Assembly: GCA_947170005.1 (NCBI GenBank)
Contig: CAMVRX010000002.1
Span: 1-43,208 of the forward strand
Origin: an uncultured Elusimicrobium sp.
GTDB lineage: Bacteria; Elusimicrobiota; Elusimicrobia; Elusimicrobiales; Elusimicrobiaceae
Reading direction: 5' to 3'
DNA length: 43,208 nucleotides
This document shows positions 8,285 to 15,533 of this stretch, in pieces. Below the pieces are notes generated by a model. It was not told the DNA's origin and did not search any database. It worked only from the letters and a program-made list of their open reading frames with translations. Within the stretch, counting starts at the first letter, position 1, and each line of letters opens with the position of its first letter. A program made the translations under genes and the position numbers.

Positions 8285-9236
8285 GATTGCTCTTTTGATA
8301 GCCGGGGTTCTGTTCCTGGGCGGATGTTCCACGGGGTTTTTGGGTCTGGCTCCGGCCGGGGACAAAAAAGAGTACGCTCACGCACGCGATCTTTATAATG
8401 TCCAACAGTACCAAGAAGCCATCAAGGAACTGACCGGCTACATCTACAAGGCCGGTAACGTCAAACGCCGCGAAGCCCGCGCTTACCGCCTTTTGGGCCG
8501 CAGCTACGAGCAGTTGGGGCAGCTTAATAAAGCGTTGGAAACCTATTTAGAAGCCTTGGAATTTCACCCCAAAAACGTGCCGCTTTTAATTGCCGCGGCC
8601 GATTTGTACCAGCGGACCGGGCTAACCGATAAATCTCAGCAGCTCTACGCCCGCGCACTGGAGGAGGAGCCGGATAATTTAGATGCTCTTTCCGGTCAGG
8701 CCGAAAATTACCGGTCGTTTGGGTTTTACTCGCAAGCGCGGGCCTATTACGATCAATTTTTTGCCTTAAACCCCGCTGCCGCGCCGCATTACCGGGCGCG
8801 CTACGCCAGCACATTTTTAAACCAAAGCAATTTTGAACAGGCGTTTATCCATATCACGATGGCCTTGGCTGAAGATTCCACCCAGCCCGATTATTGGCTT
8901 ATTAGCGCACAAGCGGCGTTTGGCCTGGGCCACTGGCCCGAAGCACTGGCAGATTTAAATAACGCCATTTCTTTAGCGCCGGACCGGGCGGACTTGCGGC
9001 TCTATAAAATTATCGGCTTATACCAAGCCGGCAATTACAAAGAGTCACTCAAAGAGGCTCAAGCCTTCCTCAAAAAATACCCACGCCGTCCGCTGGGGCT
9101 GCTGCTTGAAGCCTTAAACGAACAGCGCCTGGGCTACACCGCGCGCGCCCGCACCCACTTGCAACAGGCCGCCGCCACGGACGACAAAACCTTTGTGGGC
9201 CAGGTAGTCGCCAGGCTGCTTGCCGAGTGGAAATAG
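8256..9236 (+). CDS. TPR-repeat lipoprotein
   Basis: 326 residues. The start at 8256 lies 29 nt inside the patatin gene; no other in-frame start precedes the lipobox. The N-terminus has a hydrophobic segment and lipobox FLGGC, so Cys24 is probably lipidated. About seven tetratricopeptide repeats fill the rest, e.g. ARAYRLLGRSYEQLGQLNKA and YWLISAQAAFGLGHWPEA, with conserved W/L/G/Y/A/P positions. TPR lipoproteins act as periplasmic scaffolds at the outer membrane (compare BamD, PilF/PilW). It is the last gene of the operon, followed by a terminator. A pilotin role for the orphan pilins is possible but not shown. Confidence 0.88.
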   Translation: MPCPTCLKNKIALLIAGVLFLGGCSTGFLGLAPAGDKKEYAHARDLYNVQQYQEAIKELTGYIYKAGNVKRREARAYRLLGRSYEQLGQLNKALETYLEALEFHPKNVPLLIAAADLYQRTGLTDKSQQLYARALEEEPDNLDALSGQAENYRSFGFYSQARAYYDQFFALNPAAAPHYRARYASTFLNQSNFEQAFIHITMALAEDSTQPDYWLISAQAAFGLGHWPEALADLNNAISLAPDRADLRLYKIIGLYQAGNYKESLKEAQAFLKKYPRRPLGLLLEALNEQRLGYTARARTHLQQAAATDDKTFVGQVVARLLAEWK

Positions 9237-9264
9237 CTCCTCTTTTTGAAAAGTATTTCCCGTT

Positions 9265-9295
9265 AAAAAAGGCTGGTAAAACCTAGCCTTTTTTA
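9265..9295 (+). terminator. terminator of the envelope operon
   Basis: Stem AAAAAAGGCT-GGT / ACC-T-AGCCTTTTTT followed by T-rich sequence. The T-tail runs straight into the -10 box (TATACT, 9297-9302) of the next pilin unit, so terminator and promoter are fused. Confidence 0.85.
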
Positions 9296-9302
9296 TTATA
9301 CT

Positions 9303-9560
9303 ATAGGTACAATTTCATCTGTTTTTGGAACCGTTTAAGAAACGGAGCGCTCATACAAGGGCACAATAGAAGTCCAAAGATAGCCGATTAGGTACAAAAT
9401 GACCGGAATAATTACCCGTTTGTTTTGTACCGAGTGTTTGTCGTCTAGCGATGAACCGCGGCTGGTATGTCTTGGGTTACTTCTATTGGCTCGGGCGTAG
9501 TAGCCGTTTTTGTTGGGTTTCATGAGCAGGGAATTGAACTGAATTAAAAGGAGAAAGAAC
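9303..9560 (+). ncRNA. structured pilin leader RNA, copy L2
   Basis: The promoter -10 TATACT is at 9297-9302. Elements: closing GGAACC (9327-9332); hairpin CCGTTT/AAACGG (9331-9345); a weak hairpin GCTC/GGGC around 9350; helix A CAATAGAAGT (9364-9373) with A' ACTTCTATTG (9479-9488), ten perfect pairs; hairpin B GGTACAAAA/TTTTGTACC (9391-9399 / 9423-9431); D CGGCT (9459-9463) with D' AGCCG (9502-9506); closing GGTTTC (9516-9521). D' lies outside helix A, giving a pseudoknot. RBS AAGGAG (9548-9553) precedes the pilin ATG. Hairpin C is weak in this copy. Confidence 0.8.
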
Positions 9561-10058
9561 ATGAAACTCAATGTAAAACGGGGCTTTACGTTAATAGAGC
9601 TCTTAGTAGTAGTGTTAATCATTGGTATATTGGCGGCGGTAGCCGTTCCGCAATACCAAAAAGCGGTGGAAAAAGCCCGCACCCGCGAGGCGGTACTCGT
9701 ATTAAACAGTATGCAAAAAGCCTGGGCGTTGTGTTGGCTGCAGCATGGTACAGGAACGGATGAGTGCGGCAGGGGTGAGACAGGACTATTTTCCCGAATG
9801 GATATAGAGACGCCCGGTACGTTAGTAGAAGATGATTATTGTGAAAACGCGACAGGTTGCTACCTTACCAAGGACTGGGCCTATGACTTTGATGGCGGAG
9901 GCCTAAGCGCATATCGGGTTGTTGACCCGGAAGATGTAAGCAAAGTCCCTTATGCGCTTGTCGTGGGTGGCCCAGGAGATGTAGTGCGCTGTGGAACATA
10001 TGAAGACGAGGCAGCTTGTGACAAAATCTGCGGTTCCGATGGGTGTACTGTACAATAG
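9561..10058 (+). CDS. type IV pilin / pseudopilin-like protein 2
   Basis: 165 residues. The leader is MKLNVKRG, then the cleavage site G|FTLIEL with Glu5, then the canonical pilin helix. The first ~60 residues match pilin 1 (570-1064) with only a few changes, the middle differs, and the end (CDKICGSDGCTVQ) and ~45 nt of 3' UTR match again. Seven Cys occur in the C-terminal region, likely as disulfides. It has its own promoter, leader L2 and terminator, and no assembly genes adjacent. Role as in pilin 1: a pilus or pseudopilus subunit after PilD processing. Confidence 0.9.
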   Translation: MKLNVKRGFTLIELLVVVLIIGILAAVAVPQYQKAVEKARTREAVLVLNSMQKAWALCWLQHGTGTDECGRGETGLFSRMDIETPGTLVEDDYCENATGCYLTKDWAYDFDGGGLSAYRVVDPEDVSKVPYALVVGGPGDVVRCGTYEDEAACDKICGSDGCTVQ

Positions 10059-10079
10059 CTAGCCAACATGGTTCCGTTC

Positions 10080-10111
10080 AAATTCCCCGGGGCCGTTAAG
10101 CCCGGGGAATC
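10080..10111 (+). terminator. terminator of pilin 2
   Basis: ATTCCCCGGG / CCCGGGGAAT around the loop GCCGTTAAG, directly after the 3' UTR shared with pilin 1. The T-tail is weak. Confidence 0.7.
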
Positions 10112-10128
10112 GTCCGTTTGCCGCAGAG

Positions 10129-10157
10129 TTGAAAAACCGTCCATTAAATTGTACACT
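10129..10157 (+). promoter_or_regulatory. greA promoter
   Basis: TTGAAA (10129-10134), exactly 17 nt, then TACACT (10152-10157). The predicted start near 10164 leaves a ~16-nt leader with AAGGAG before the greA ATG at 10180. Confidence 0.7.
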
Positions 10158-10179
10158 GTTATACATAAGGAGTAAAAGT

Positions 10180-10653
10180 ATGGCAGAAGTATTTTATGTA
10201 AGTCGTAAGAAGTACGAAGAATTATTGCAGGAACTCAAGAATTTAAAAGACGTAAAAGCGCAACTGGCCGAGGAAATTGGTGCGGCGGCCGCCCAGGGCG
10301 ACCTCAAAGAAAATGCCGAATATCACGCCGCTAAAGAAAAACAGGCCCAAACGCTTTCTTTGATTAACGAGTTGGAACTGAAACTGCGCAATGCAGAAAT
10401 TACCGACGATTTAACTGTCGATAAAAGCGAGGCGCGTATAGGGGCTACGGTCACGATAGAGGACCAAGCGGCCGGTATTGAATTTACCTATACGCTGGTC
10501 GGCCCTTCCGAGGCGAACCCGGATAAAGGGCTTTTGTCGGTCAAATCCCCACTGGCCAATGGCGTGCTGGGCAAAAAAGAGGGGGATGTGTTTGAAGCAC
10601 AGCTGCCCCGCGGCACGCGCACGTACAAGCTGACAAAACTAGAATACAAATAG
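10180..10653 (+). CDS. greA: transcription elongation factor GreA
   Basis: 157 residues, the usual GreA length. The N-terminal antiparallel coiled coil carries the acidic tip motif QGDLKENAEYHAAKE (about residues 42-56), which is inserted in the RNA polymerase secondary channel to stimulate transcript cleavage and rescue backtracked complexes. The C-terminal FKBP-like domain ends SPLANGVLGKKEGD. An upstream in-frame TTG would give 17 extra residues, but AAGGAG placed 8 nt before the ATG at 10180 and the family N-terminus decide for the shorter form. Single-gene unit with promoter and terminator. Confidence 0.97.
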   Translation: MAEVFYVSRKKYEELLQELKNLKDVKAQLAEEIGAAAAQGDLKENAEYHAAKEKQAQTLSLINELELKLRNAEITDDLTVDKSEARIGATVTIEDQAAGIEFTYTLVGPSEANPDKGLLSVKSPLANGVLGKKEGDVFEAQLPRGTRTYKLTKLEYK

Positions 10654-10667
10654 TAAGTTTGCAACAT

Positions 10668-10698
10668 AAAAATCCCCCGCCGTTTGGCGGGGGATTTT
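10668..10698. terminator. bidirectional terminator between greA and the convergent exported-protein gene
   Basis: AAAAATCCCCCGCC-GTTT-GGCGGGGGATTTT, a strong GC stem with A and T tracts on both sides, between convergent coding regions. Confidence 0.92.
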
Positions 10699-10708
10699 GT
10701 GTGTTACT

Positions 10709-12025
10709 TTAGGGTAGATACTTGTTGATAATCGTATTGAGGTAAGGTTTAATGGCGGCTTCATCTTGGGTGCGCCACTTGTCTAAGCTGTCCCACAGCA
10801 ATTCTTCTTGTTCAAAGGGGATTGCACCTTCCGGGAGCGCATCTTGCAATGCAAGGGGGTAGCGGCGCCCGGTTGTTTGAACAAATTCTTCAAACAGTTC
10901 TACCGTTTTATCCAGGGAGAGTGTACGCGGGGCCTTGGCACTGGTCCAAACGATTTGCAGCTGTTTGCGATAGGTAAGAATCGGGTTGAACTGGTTGATA
11001 AAATCGTACTGGCGTACCGTTTCGTATTCGTCAAACAAGCCGCGTTCTTTTAAGTTGGCCGTGTTCCATTTGGGTTGTACGCCGTTGTTGCGTACGATAA
11101 AATTGTCCAAGCGTTTGATAAAATTCTCGTAATAGGCCACCTGGGCTTGGATGATATCGGAATGTTTCGCCGCGCTGAGCCGCTGCTGGTATTGCAAGTG
11201 AGCCGTGCGGATGGCCGAACGGAAGGCACCGTATTCTTGCGGCTCTATGCTGGGGGCCTCCAAGAAATACCGTAAGCGGGTTTTAACGGACTGGTCCACC
11301 AAGGGATTATACATTAAACGACGCATATTTAAGTTCATCTGATGCGGGTGACGCAAGGCGTAGTCAAAGGCGGCTTCTTCAAAGGCTTTATCCAGGCAGA
11401 AATAGTCGGTCAAGTCCAAGGCCATGTTGTAAATATCGTAATTTTCCAAATTTTTCAACAGCAGTTGTTTTAAGGTATGGTTTTTGATATTCCGTTGGAT
11501 AGCGGTGGCCAATGCCAATTGGCCTTCCTCTTCCAAGACACTAATGTTTAAAATTTGGTCACGAATAGCACGCCCGGCGTCAATTTCCGGCGCGTAGAAT
11601 TTATTTTCTTCCAGCATGACGGAAAGAAGTTCTTTTTCTACCGGTCTGCCGGCTACTAAGGAAAAATTACGGAATTGTTGGGTAGAAAAATGCTGCACAG
11701 GGGCCGCTGCCGCTTGGGTTGCAGCCGGGGCCGCGGCCACCACTGTTGTTGGAGCGGGTGCGGTAGGGGCAATGGGCTGCACATTTAACATTTCGGCGGT
11801 TACTTGGCGGTCCAGCTGCCCGGCAGCAACGGCGCGGTGGATATTGTCGACCGTTTGTTGCGGAAATGTAAAGCGTTGCACTATTCCACGGGCGGCACGT
11901 GGGGCCTCAAAAACCTTTTCGGCACCTTGAGCGATTGATCTGAGGTTTTGGGCAAACAACGGGGCTGTAAAGCCCAGGCTTACACAAAGTACGGCAGTTT
12001 TCTTGCAAATAGTAAGTGTGTTCAT
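10709..12025 (-). CDS. exported protein of unknown function
   Basis: 438 residues that I do not recognise. A signal peptide ends at PLFA-Q (about residue 25). A Pro/Ala/Thr linker follows at about residues 85-110 (PTAPAPTT, AAPAAT), then an alpha-helical region without clear repeats or catalytic motifs; Glu, Leu, Tyr and Arg dominate and Cys is nearly absent. The linker suggests an N-terminal attachment region (residues 26-80) separate from a helical C-terminal domain. It ends at the shared terminator with greA and stands alone between two pilin units, so context offers no function. The start is chosen because the signal peptide begins there; no good Shine-Dalgarno is evident. Confidence 0.75.
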   Translation of the reverse strand: MNTLTICKKTAVLCVSLGFTAPLFAQNLRSIAQGAEKVFEAPRAARGIVQRFTFPQQTVDNIHRAVAAGQLDRQVTAEMLNVQPIAPTAPAPTTVVAAAPAATQAAAAPVQHFSTQQFRNFSLVAGRPVEKELLSVMLEENKFYAPEIDAGRAIRDQILNISVLEEEGQLALATAIQRNIKNHTLKQLLLKNLENYDIYNMALDLTDYFCLDKAFEEAAFDYALRHPHQMNLNMRRLMYNPLVDQSVKTRLRYFLEAPSIEPQEYGAFRSAIRTAHLQYQQRLSAAKHSDIIQAQVAYYENFIKRLDNFIVRNNGVQPKWNTANLKERGLFDEYETVRQYDFINQFNPILTYRKQLQIVWTSAKAPRTLSLDKTVELFEEFVQTTGRRYPLALQDALPEGAIPFEQEELLWDSLDKWRTQDEAAIKPYLNTIINKYLP

Positions 12026-12138
12026 ACTTATATGGTAATAAGATTAGGGGGGAAAAACGAGGGTCTTTGGGCCCAAAAGCGCCTAGGCCTTTGGTACTAT
12101 AAGTTTATCTTGCTAATAAAGGTGTTTTTTATTATACT

Positions 12139-12420
12139 ATAGATACAATTTTATCTGTTTTTGGAACCGTTTAGGAAACGGAGAGCTCGTAAGAGCACTA
12201 ATTCACTCCAAAGGCAGCCAAATTAGGTACAAGGCAAACGGACTAATTACCCGGTTGTTTTGTGCCGAACGTTTCTCGCGCAAGCGGGAGATTACGGCTG
12301 TTGTAGTTGGGTGAGTGAATTAGGCTCGACTGTTACAGCCGTTTTTGCATGGTTCCGGGACGGGTGGATTGTAAATAAAACGTAGGTCAGGTGTAAATCT
12401 GACATAGTGAGGAGAAAAAA
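12139..12420 (+). ncRNA. structured pilin leader RNA, copy L3 (clearest example)
   Basis: -10 TATACT at 12133-12138. Elements: closing GGAACC (12163-12168) with GGTTCC (12351-12356), perfect; hairpin CCGTTTAGGAAACGG (12167-12181); hairpin GCTC-GTAA-GAGC (12185-12196), a GNRA loop; helix A TAATTCACTC (12199-12208) with A' GAGTGAATTA (12313-12322), ten perfect pairs; hairpin B GGTACAA/TTGTGCC (12226-12232 / 12260-12266); hairpin C around 12274-12291; D ACGGCTGT (12294-12301) with D' ACAGCCGT (12335-12342), eight perfect pairs crossing helix A. An extra hairpin CAGGT-GTAA-ATCTG lies just before the GAGGAG RBS. The 107 bases before the promoter (12026-12132) show nothing else clear. Confidence 0.85.
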
Positions 12421-12891
12421 ATGGAAACAAAAAATACCCGGCGGGGTTTTACGCTTATTGAGTTGTTAGTAGTGGTACTGATTATTGGTATCTTAGCGGC
12501 GGTAGCTGTGCCGCAATACCAAAAAGCAGTGGAAAAAAGCCATCGGGCGGAGGCAGTCGTTTTGTTGAACGCCATTTATAAAGGGTACCAGTTGTGTGTA
12601 CTCCAGTATGGGGAAGATGCAGAAGAATGTGGACATACAGAGTTAATTGAGAATATGGATATCGGTTTTCCAGTGGAACGTGCAGAAGAATGTGATATGA
12701 ATGTATGTTATGAAACGGATTACTGGATTTTTGATTCCGATGACAATCAATCTTGGTGGGCTGAACACCGCAAAAATCCTTCCTATATAATAGAGTTGGA
12801 TTTACTTAATGGGAAGGTGACTTGTGGTGAAAACGGATATCAAAACTCTTGCAATGCGGTTTGCGGGGCGGATGGATGTGAATTAAATTAA
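12421..12891 (+). CDS. type IV pilin / pseudopilin-like protein 3
   Basis: 156 residues. The leader METKNTRRG precedes FTLIEL (Glu5) and the pilin transmembrane/coiled helix, then [21 protein letters not shown]. The C-terminal part is acidic and has seven Cys spread to the end (ACGADGC-type ending CNAVCGADGCELN), resembling the ends of pilins 1 and 2 only in Cys spacing. Processed by prepilin peptidase and anchored in the inner membrane before assembly. Solitary gene with leader L3 upstream and a terminator 5 nt after the stop, converging on the GH57 gene. Confidence 0.9.
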   Translation: METKNTRRGFTLIELLVVVLIIGILAAVAVPQYQKAVEKSHRAEAVVLLNAIYKGYQLCVLQYGEDAEECGHTELIENMDIGFPVERAEECDMNVCYETDYWIFDSDDNQSWWAEHRKNPSYIIELDLLNGKVTCGENGYQNSCNAVCGADGCELN

Positions 12892-12896
12892 AAAAA

Positions 12897-12925
12897 TCCC
12901 CGCGCACAAATGCTGGGCGCGGGGA
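12897..12925. terminator. terminator between pilin 3 and the GH57 gene
   Basis: TCCCCGCGC / GCGCGGGGA with an 11-nt loop, A-tract before and GACTTTTT after; serves both converging genes. Confidence 0.85.
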
Positions 12926-12940
12926 GACTTTTTGAATAGC

Positions 12941-14563
12941 TTAATACTTTGCCAGTACCTTTTCTTTTTCGGCCGTGCTATATACGCGGTAGTCCATTTG
13001 TTGAAAAATGGAGTCGCGCATTTCCAAGTTAAACACATACCCCTCGTCAATGCGGTTGTGGATAATTTGCTCGTAGAGTTCATTAAACCGCTTGATGTGG
13101 TCTTTGGTGCGTTTTGTGGAATATTCCTTGGCCGTACCGGTCGTCATTAAAAATGCCCAGTCGGACGATTGCATCAGCACCAATTCGCGCGCCAGTTGGT
13201 TCAGCGCGCGGCGCAAAAGGCCTTGTGCATCCGGGAAACGGTTGGCCAGTTCCATCATCCGCTCAGCTGATTTAATTAAATGGCGGTAAATCCAGTCGTT
13301 GCCGCTGTTGAGCCACACGTCATGGTAGCCTTTATCGCCCCACGAGGACATAGACGGCTGCACCACCTGGTTTTCGGGGTACATTTGCAAATATTCCATG
13401 GGGGTAATGAGTTTGATTTCGTCTTGGTCGTAATAGATTTTTTTGAACAAGAACTCCAAGAAATCAATCCCTTCGTACCACCAGTGGCCGTAAAGCTCGG
13501 CATCGTACATAGAGACAACGAGCGGCTTGCGGTCCAAAATTGTGCTTAAATACTTAATTTGTTGCTGGCGGTTGAACATAAAGTTGCCCGCGTGCTGGGC
13601 GGCCACTTCGCGCGCTTCTTGCGGATAGTAGGCTTGCTTTTGGTTCAAGGGAACGCGGCCCGTAATTTTATGGTACTTCATGCCGATATTGCGGCGCACG
13701 CCGTCGGAATGAAGATAGGGTTTAATGTAGTCGTAATCGCAGTCATACCCCAAGTCGCGGTAGAACTCGCGGTAGCGGTGATCACCGGGATAGCCGGACT
13801 CGGCACTCCATACTTGCTGCGCGGATTCCATATCGCGCGCAAAAGCGGCTACGCCCGTTTCGGGGCAGTACACCGGGGCGTACACGCCGTATTTGGGGCG
13901 CGGCGTGCCGTGCAAAATGCCGTGGGCCTCGGTAAAGAAAAAGCGGATGCCTTCTTCGCGTAGGAATTTATCGTCACCGGGGTTGTAGGCGCATTCAGCC
14001 AGCCAAATCCCGCGCGGGTTTTTGCCAAAGCGGGAGCGGTAATCGTGCGCGGCAATTTTAATTTGGGCGTTGACGCTTTCTTTGTGCACCATTAGGGGCA
14101 AATAGCCGTGCGTGGCGCAACAAGTGATAATTTCCAGCTTGCCCATATCTTGGAATTTTTTGAACCCTTGCAGCACGTGGCCGTGGTAGCGGTTTTCAAA
14201 AAGGTCCTGGTAGCGGCGGAATTTGTCGTAGTACATGCGCGCGACGCTTTCAAACTCGGTATTTTTGGTGCGCTCGATTTCCTTGCCGGAAAGTTCCACG
14301 CGCTGGTTCAAATACCGGCGGAAACGCTCAATTAAAAGCGGGTCCTCCATCATGTTGCAAAGCGGCGGAGTTAAAGACATGGTCAAGCGGAAATCGCACC
14401 CCTCGTCCGTAAGCTTTTCAAATACGCTTAGTAGCGGAATGTAGGTTTCCACCATGGCTTCATAGAACCAGTCTTCTTCTAAGAAATCCGGGTATTCCGG
14501 GTGTTTAATAAACGGCAAATGCGCATGGAGTACCAGCGCTAAGTAACCCTTTTCTTGTCCCAT
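12941..14563 (-). CDS. GH57 1,4-alpha-glucan branching enzyme
   Basis: 540 residues, the size of GH57 branching enzymes. Landmarks: LVLHAHLPF at the start of the catalytic barrel, nucleophile Glu190 in IWLAECAY, acid/base Asp354 in SMYDAELYGHWW, and a C-terminal helical DUF1957-type domain. Family enzymes cut alpha-1,4 glucan chains and rejoin them as alpha-1,6 branches, building glycogen in the cytoplasm. The spacing of Glu190 and Asp354 closely follows the archaeal and Thermus enzymes as I remember them. It starts one base after the DUF4912 gene's stop, so the pair is co-translated; GH57 and DUF4912 genes are known neighbours. An amylase activity in place of branching cannot be excluded. 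Confidence 0.88.
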   Translation of the reverse strand: MGQEKGYLALVLHAHLPFIKHPEYPDFLEEDWFYEAMVETYIPLLSVFEKLTDEGCDFRLTMSLTPPLCNMMEDPLLIERFRRYLNQRVELSGKEIERTKNTEFESVARMYYDKFRRYQDLFENRYHGHVLQGFKKFQDMGKLEIITCCATHGYLPLMVHKESVNAQIKIAAHDYRSRFGKNPRGIWLAECAYNPGDDKFLREEGIRFFFTEAHGILHGTPRPKYGVYAPVYCPETGVAAFARDMESAQQVWSAESGYPGDHRYREFYRDLGYDCDYDYIKPYLHSDGVRRNIGMKYHKITGRVPLNQKQAYYPQEAREVAAQHAGNFMFNRQQQIKYLSTILDRKPLVVSMYDAELYGHWWYEGIDFLEFLFKKIYYDQDEIKLITPMEYLQMYPENQVVQPSMSSWGDKGYHDVWLNSGNDWIYRHLIKSAERMMELANRFPDAQGLLRRALNQLARELVLMQSSDWAFLMTTGTAKEYSTKRTKDHIKRFNELYEQIIHNRIDEGYVFNLEMRDSIFQQMDYRVYSTAEKEKVLAKY

Positions 14564-14564
14564 A

Positions 14565-15434
14565 TTATTTCCCCGGTTCGCGCACGGCTTTGATGTCTAC
14601 ACGGCGGGTTTTGTCGCCTTTGGCGTTGCGCGCGTGAATGGGCAAGTCCACCACGTCGCCCGCAGATAAGTGGCGGTGAATGGTAAATTTACCGTCTTTA
14701 AGTTCAATTTCTTGGCCGTTAATAGACACAATGGCATTCTTGGAGGCCGAGCCGTAGATAATAATTTCGCAATCAGCGTTAAGCCAAATGTCCTCGTCCT
14801 CTTGTACCTTGTCTAAATGTAAGGCAAAAGACGACCACGAGCTTTGCGGTGCGCCCGATTGTGTGAGCTCGGTCAGTTTCCAGCGCTGGCCGACCACTTG
14901 CATCAGCTCACTGGCGCCCAGGCCGATATAATCGGCACCGGAGAGTTTTAAGAGTTTTTGGAAATCGCCCTCTACAATCATCCATTTGTCGTCAATCACG
15001 TCGGAGATGTGGCCCGGCGGGATGGCGGTGGCGTTGCTGCGGGTAACCAGGATAAACCGCCCGTCCTCGGTTAAATAGCCGATATCGGCAATATACGCAC
15101 GGCCGGACTGCGGCGCGTGAATATACCAACTTTTGGCTTCCAAAATAACCGGCATATCGTAGTATTTGACGGAGTTGGTGCCGTTAAAAAGAGCTACGCC
15201 CGTTACGTCGTGCAAGCGGATAATGGTGCGTGCGGTGTTTAGCAAATCGCCGTATTGGCTTTTGAGGTAATCAAATGTGCTTTGGGTAATTTCCCAAAAT
15301 AAGAACATCCAAGCCGGATCTTTGGGCAAAAGATAGCTCTCCGTTTTGCCATAGCCCGACGGGATATCTTCCTCAGTTGGGCGGCCCTGTACCAGCGGTT
15401 TAATAAGAGATGTTGACGATAAGTTGTTTGCCAT
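14565..15434 (-). CDS. DUF4912 domain protein
   Basis: 289 residues from the ATG at 15434 (MANNLSS). A longer frame to 15482 lacks support; AGGGGG lies ~11 nt before the chosen start. The region TESYLLPKDPAWMFLFWEIT (about residues 30-50) is the signature of DUF4912, followed by a beta-rich region (VTGVALFNG, YIHAPQSGRAYIADIGYL) that looks like a carbohydrate-binding or immunoglobulin-like fold. The C-terminal ~70 residues form another beta-rich segment with NAIVSINGQEIELKDGKF. Function is unknown. The tight coupling to the branching enzyme suggests a glucan-binding or regulatory partner, an inference from context. Confidence 0.8.
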   Translation of the reverse strand: MANNLSSTSLIKPLVQGRPTEEDIPSGYGKTESYLLPKDPAWMFLFWEITQSTFDYLKSQYGDLLNTARTIIRLHDVTGVALFNGTNSVKYYDMPVILEAKSWYIHAPQSGRAYIADIGYLTEDGRFILVTRSNATAIPPGHISDVIDDKWMIVEGDFQKLLKLSGADYIGLGASELMQVVGQRWKLTELTQSGAPQSSWSSFALHLDKVQEDEDIWLNADCEIIIYGSASKNAIVSINGQEIELKDGKFTIHRHLSAGDVVDLPIHARNAKGDKTRRVDIKAVREPGK

Positions 15435-15533
15435 AACCCTGTTTCCCCCTAAAAAATAAATGTATTGATAAAAATAGTGCAAATTCTACCACATACATTT
15501 TAGCATATTTGTGCCCTACCACAAGCGGAAAAA

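Noticed and set aside
13559-13963. 134-codon open frame on the plus strand inside the GH57 gene
   Set aside because: Antisense to conserved catalytic sequence; no start signals.
15435-15482. Upstream extension of the DUF4912 gene
   Set aside because: The extra 16 residues contain no conserved sequence, and the purine-rich AGGGGG lies before the shorter ATG.
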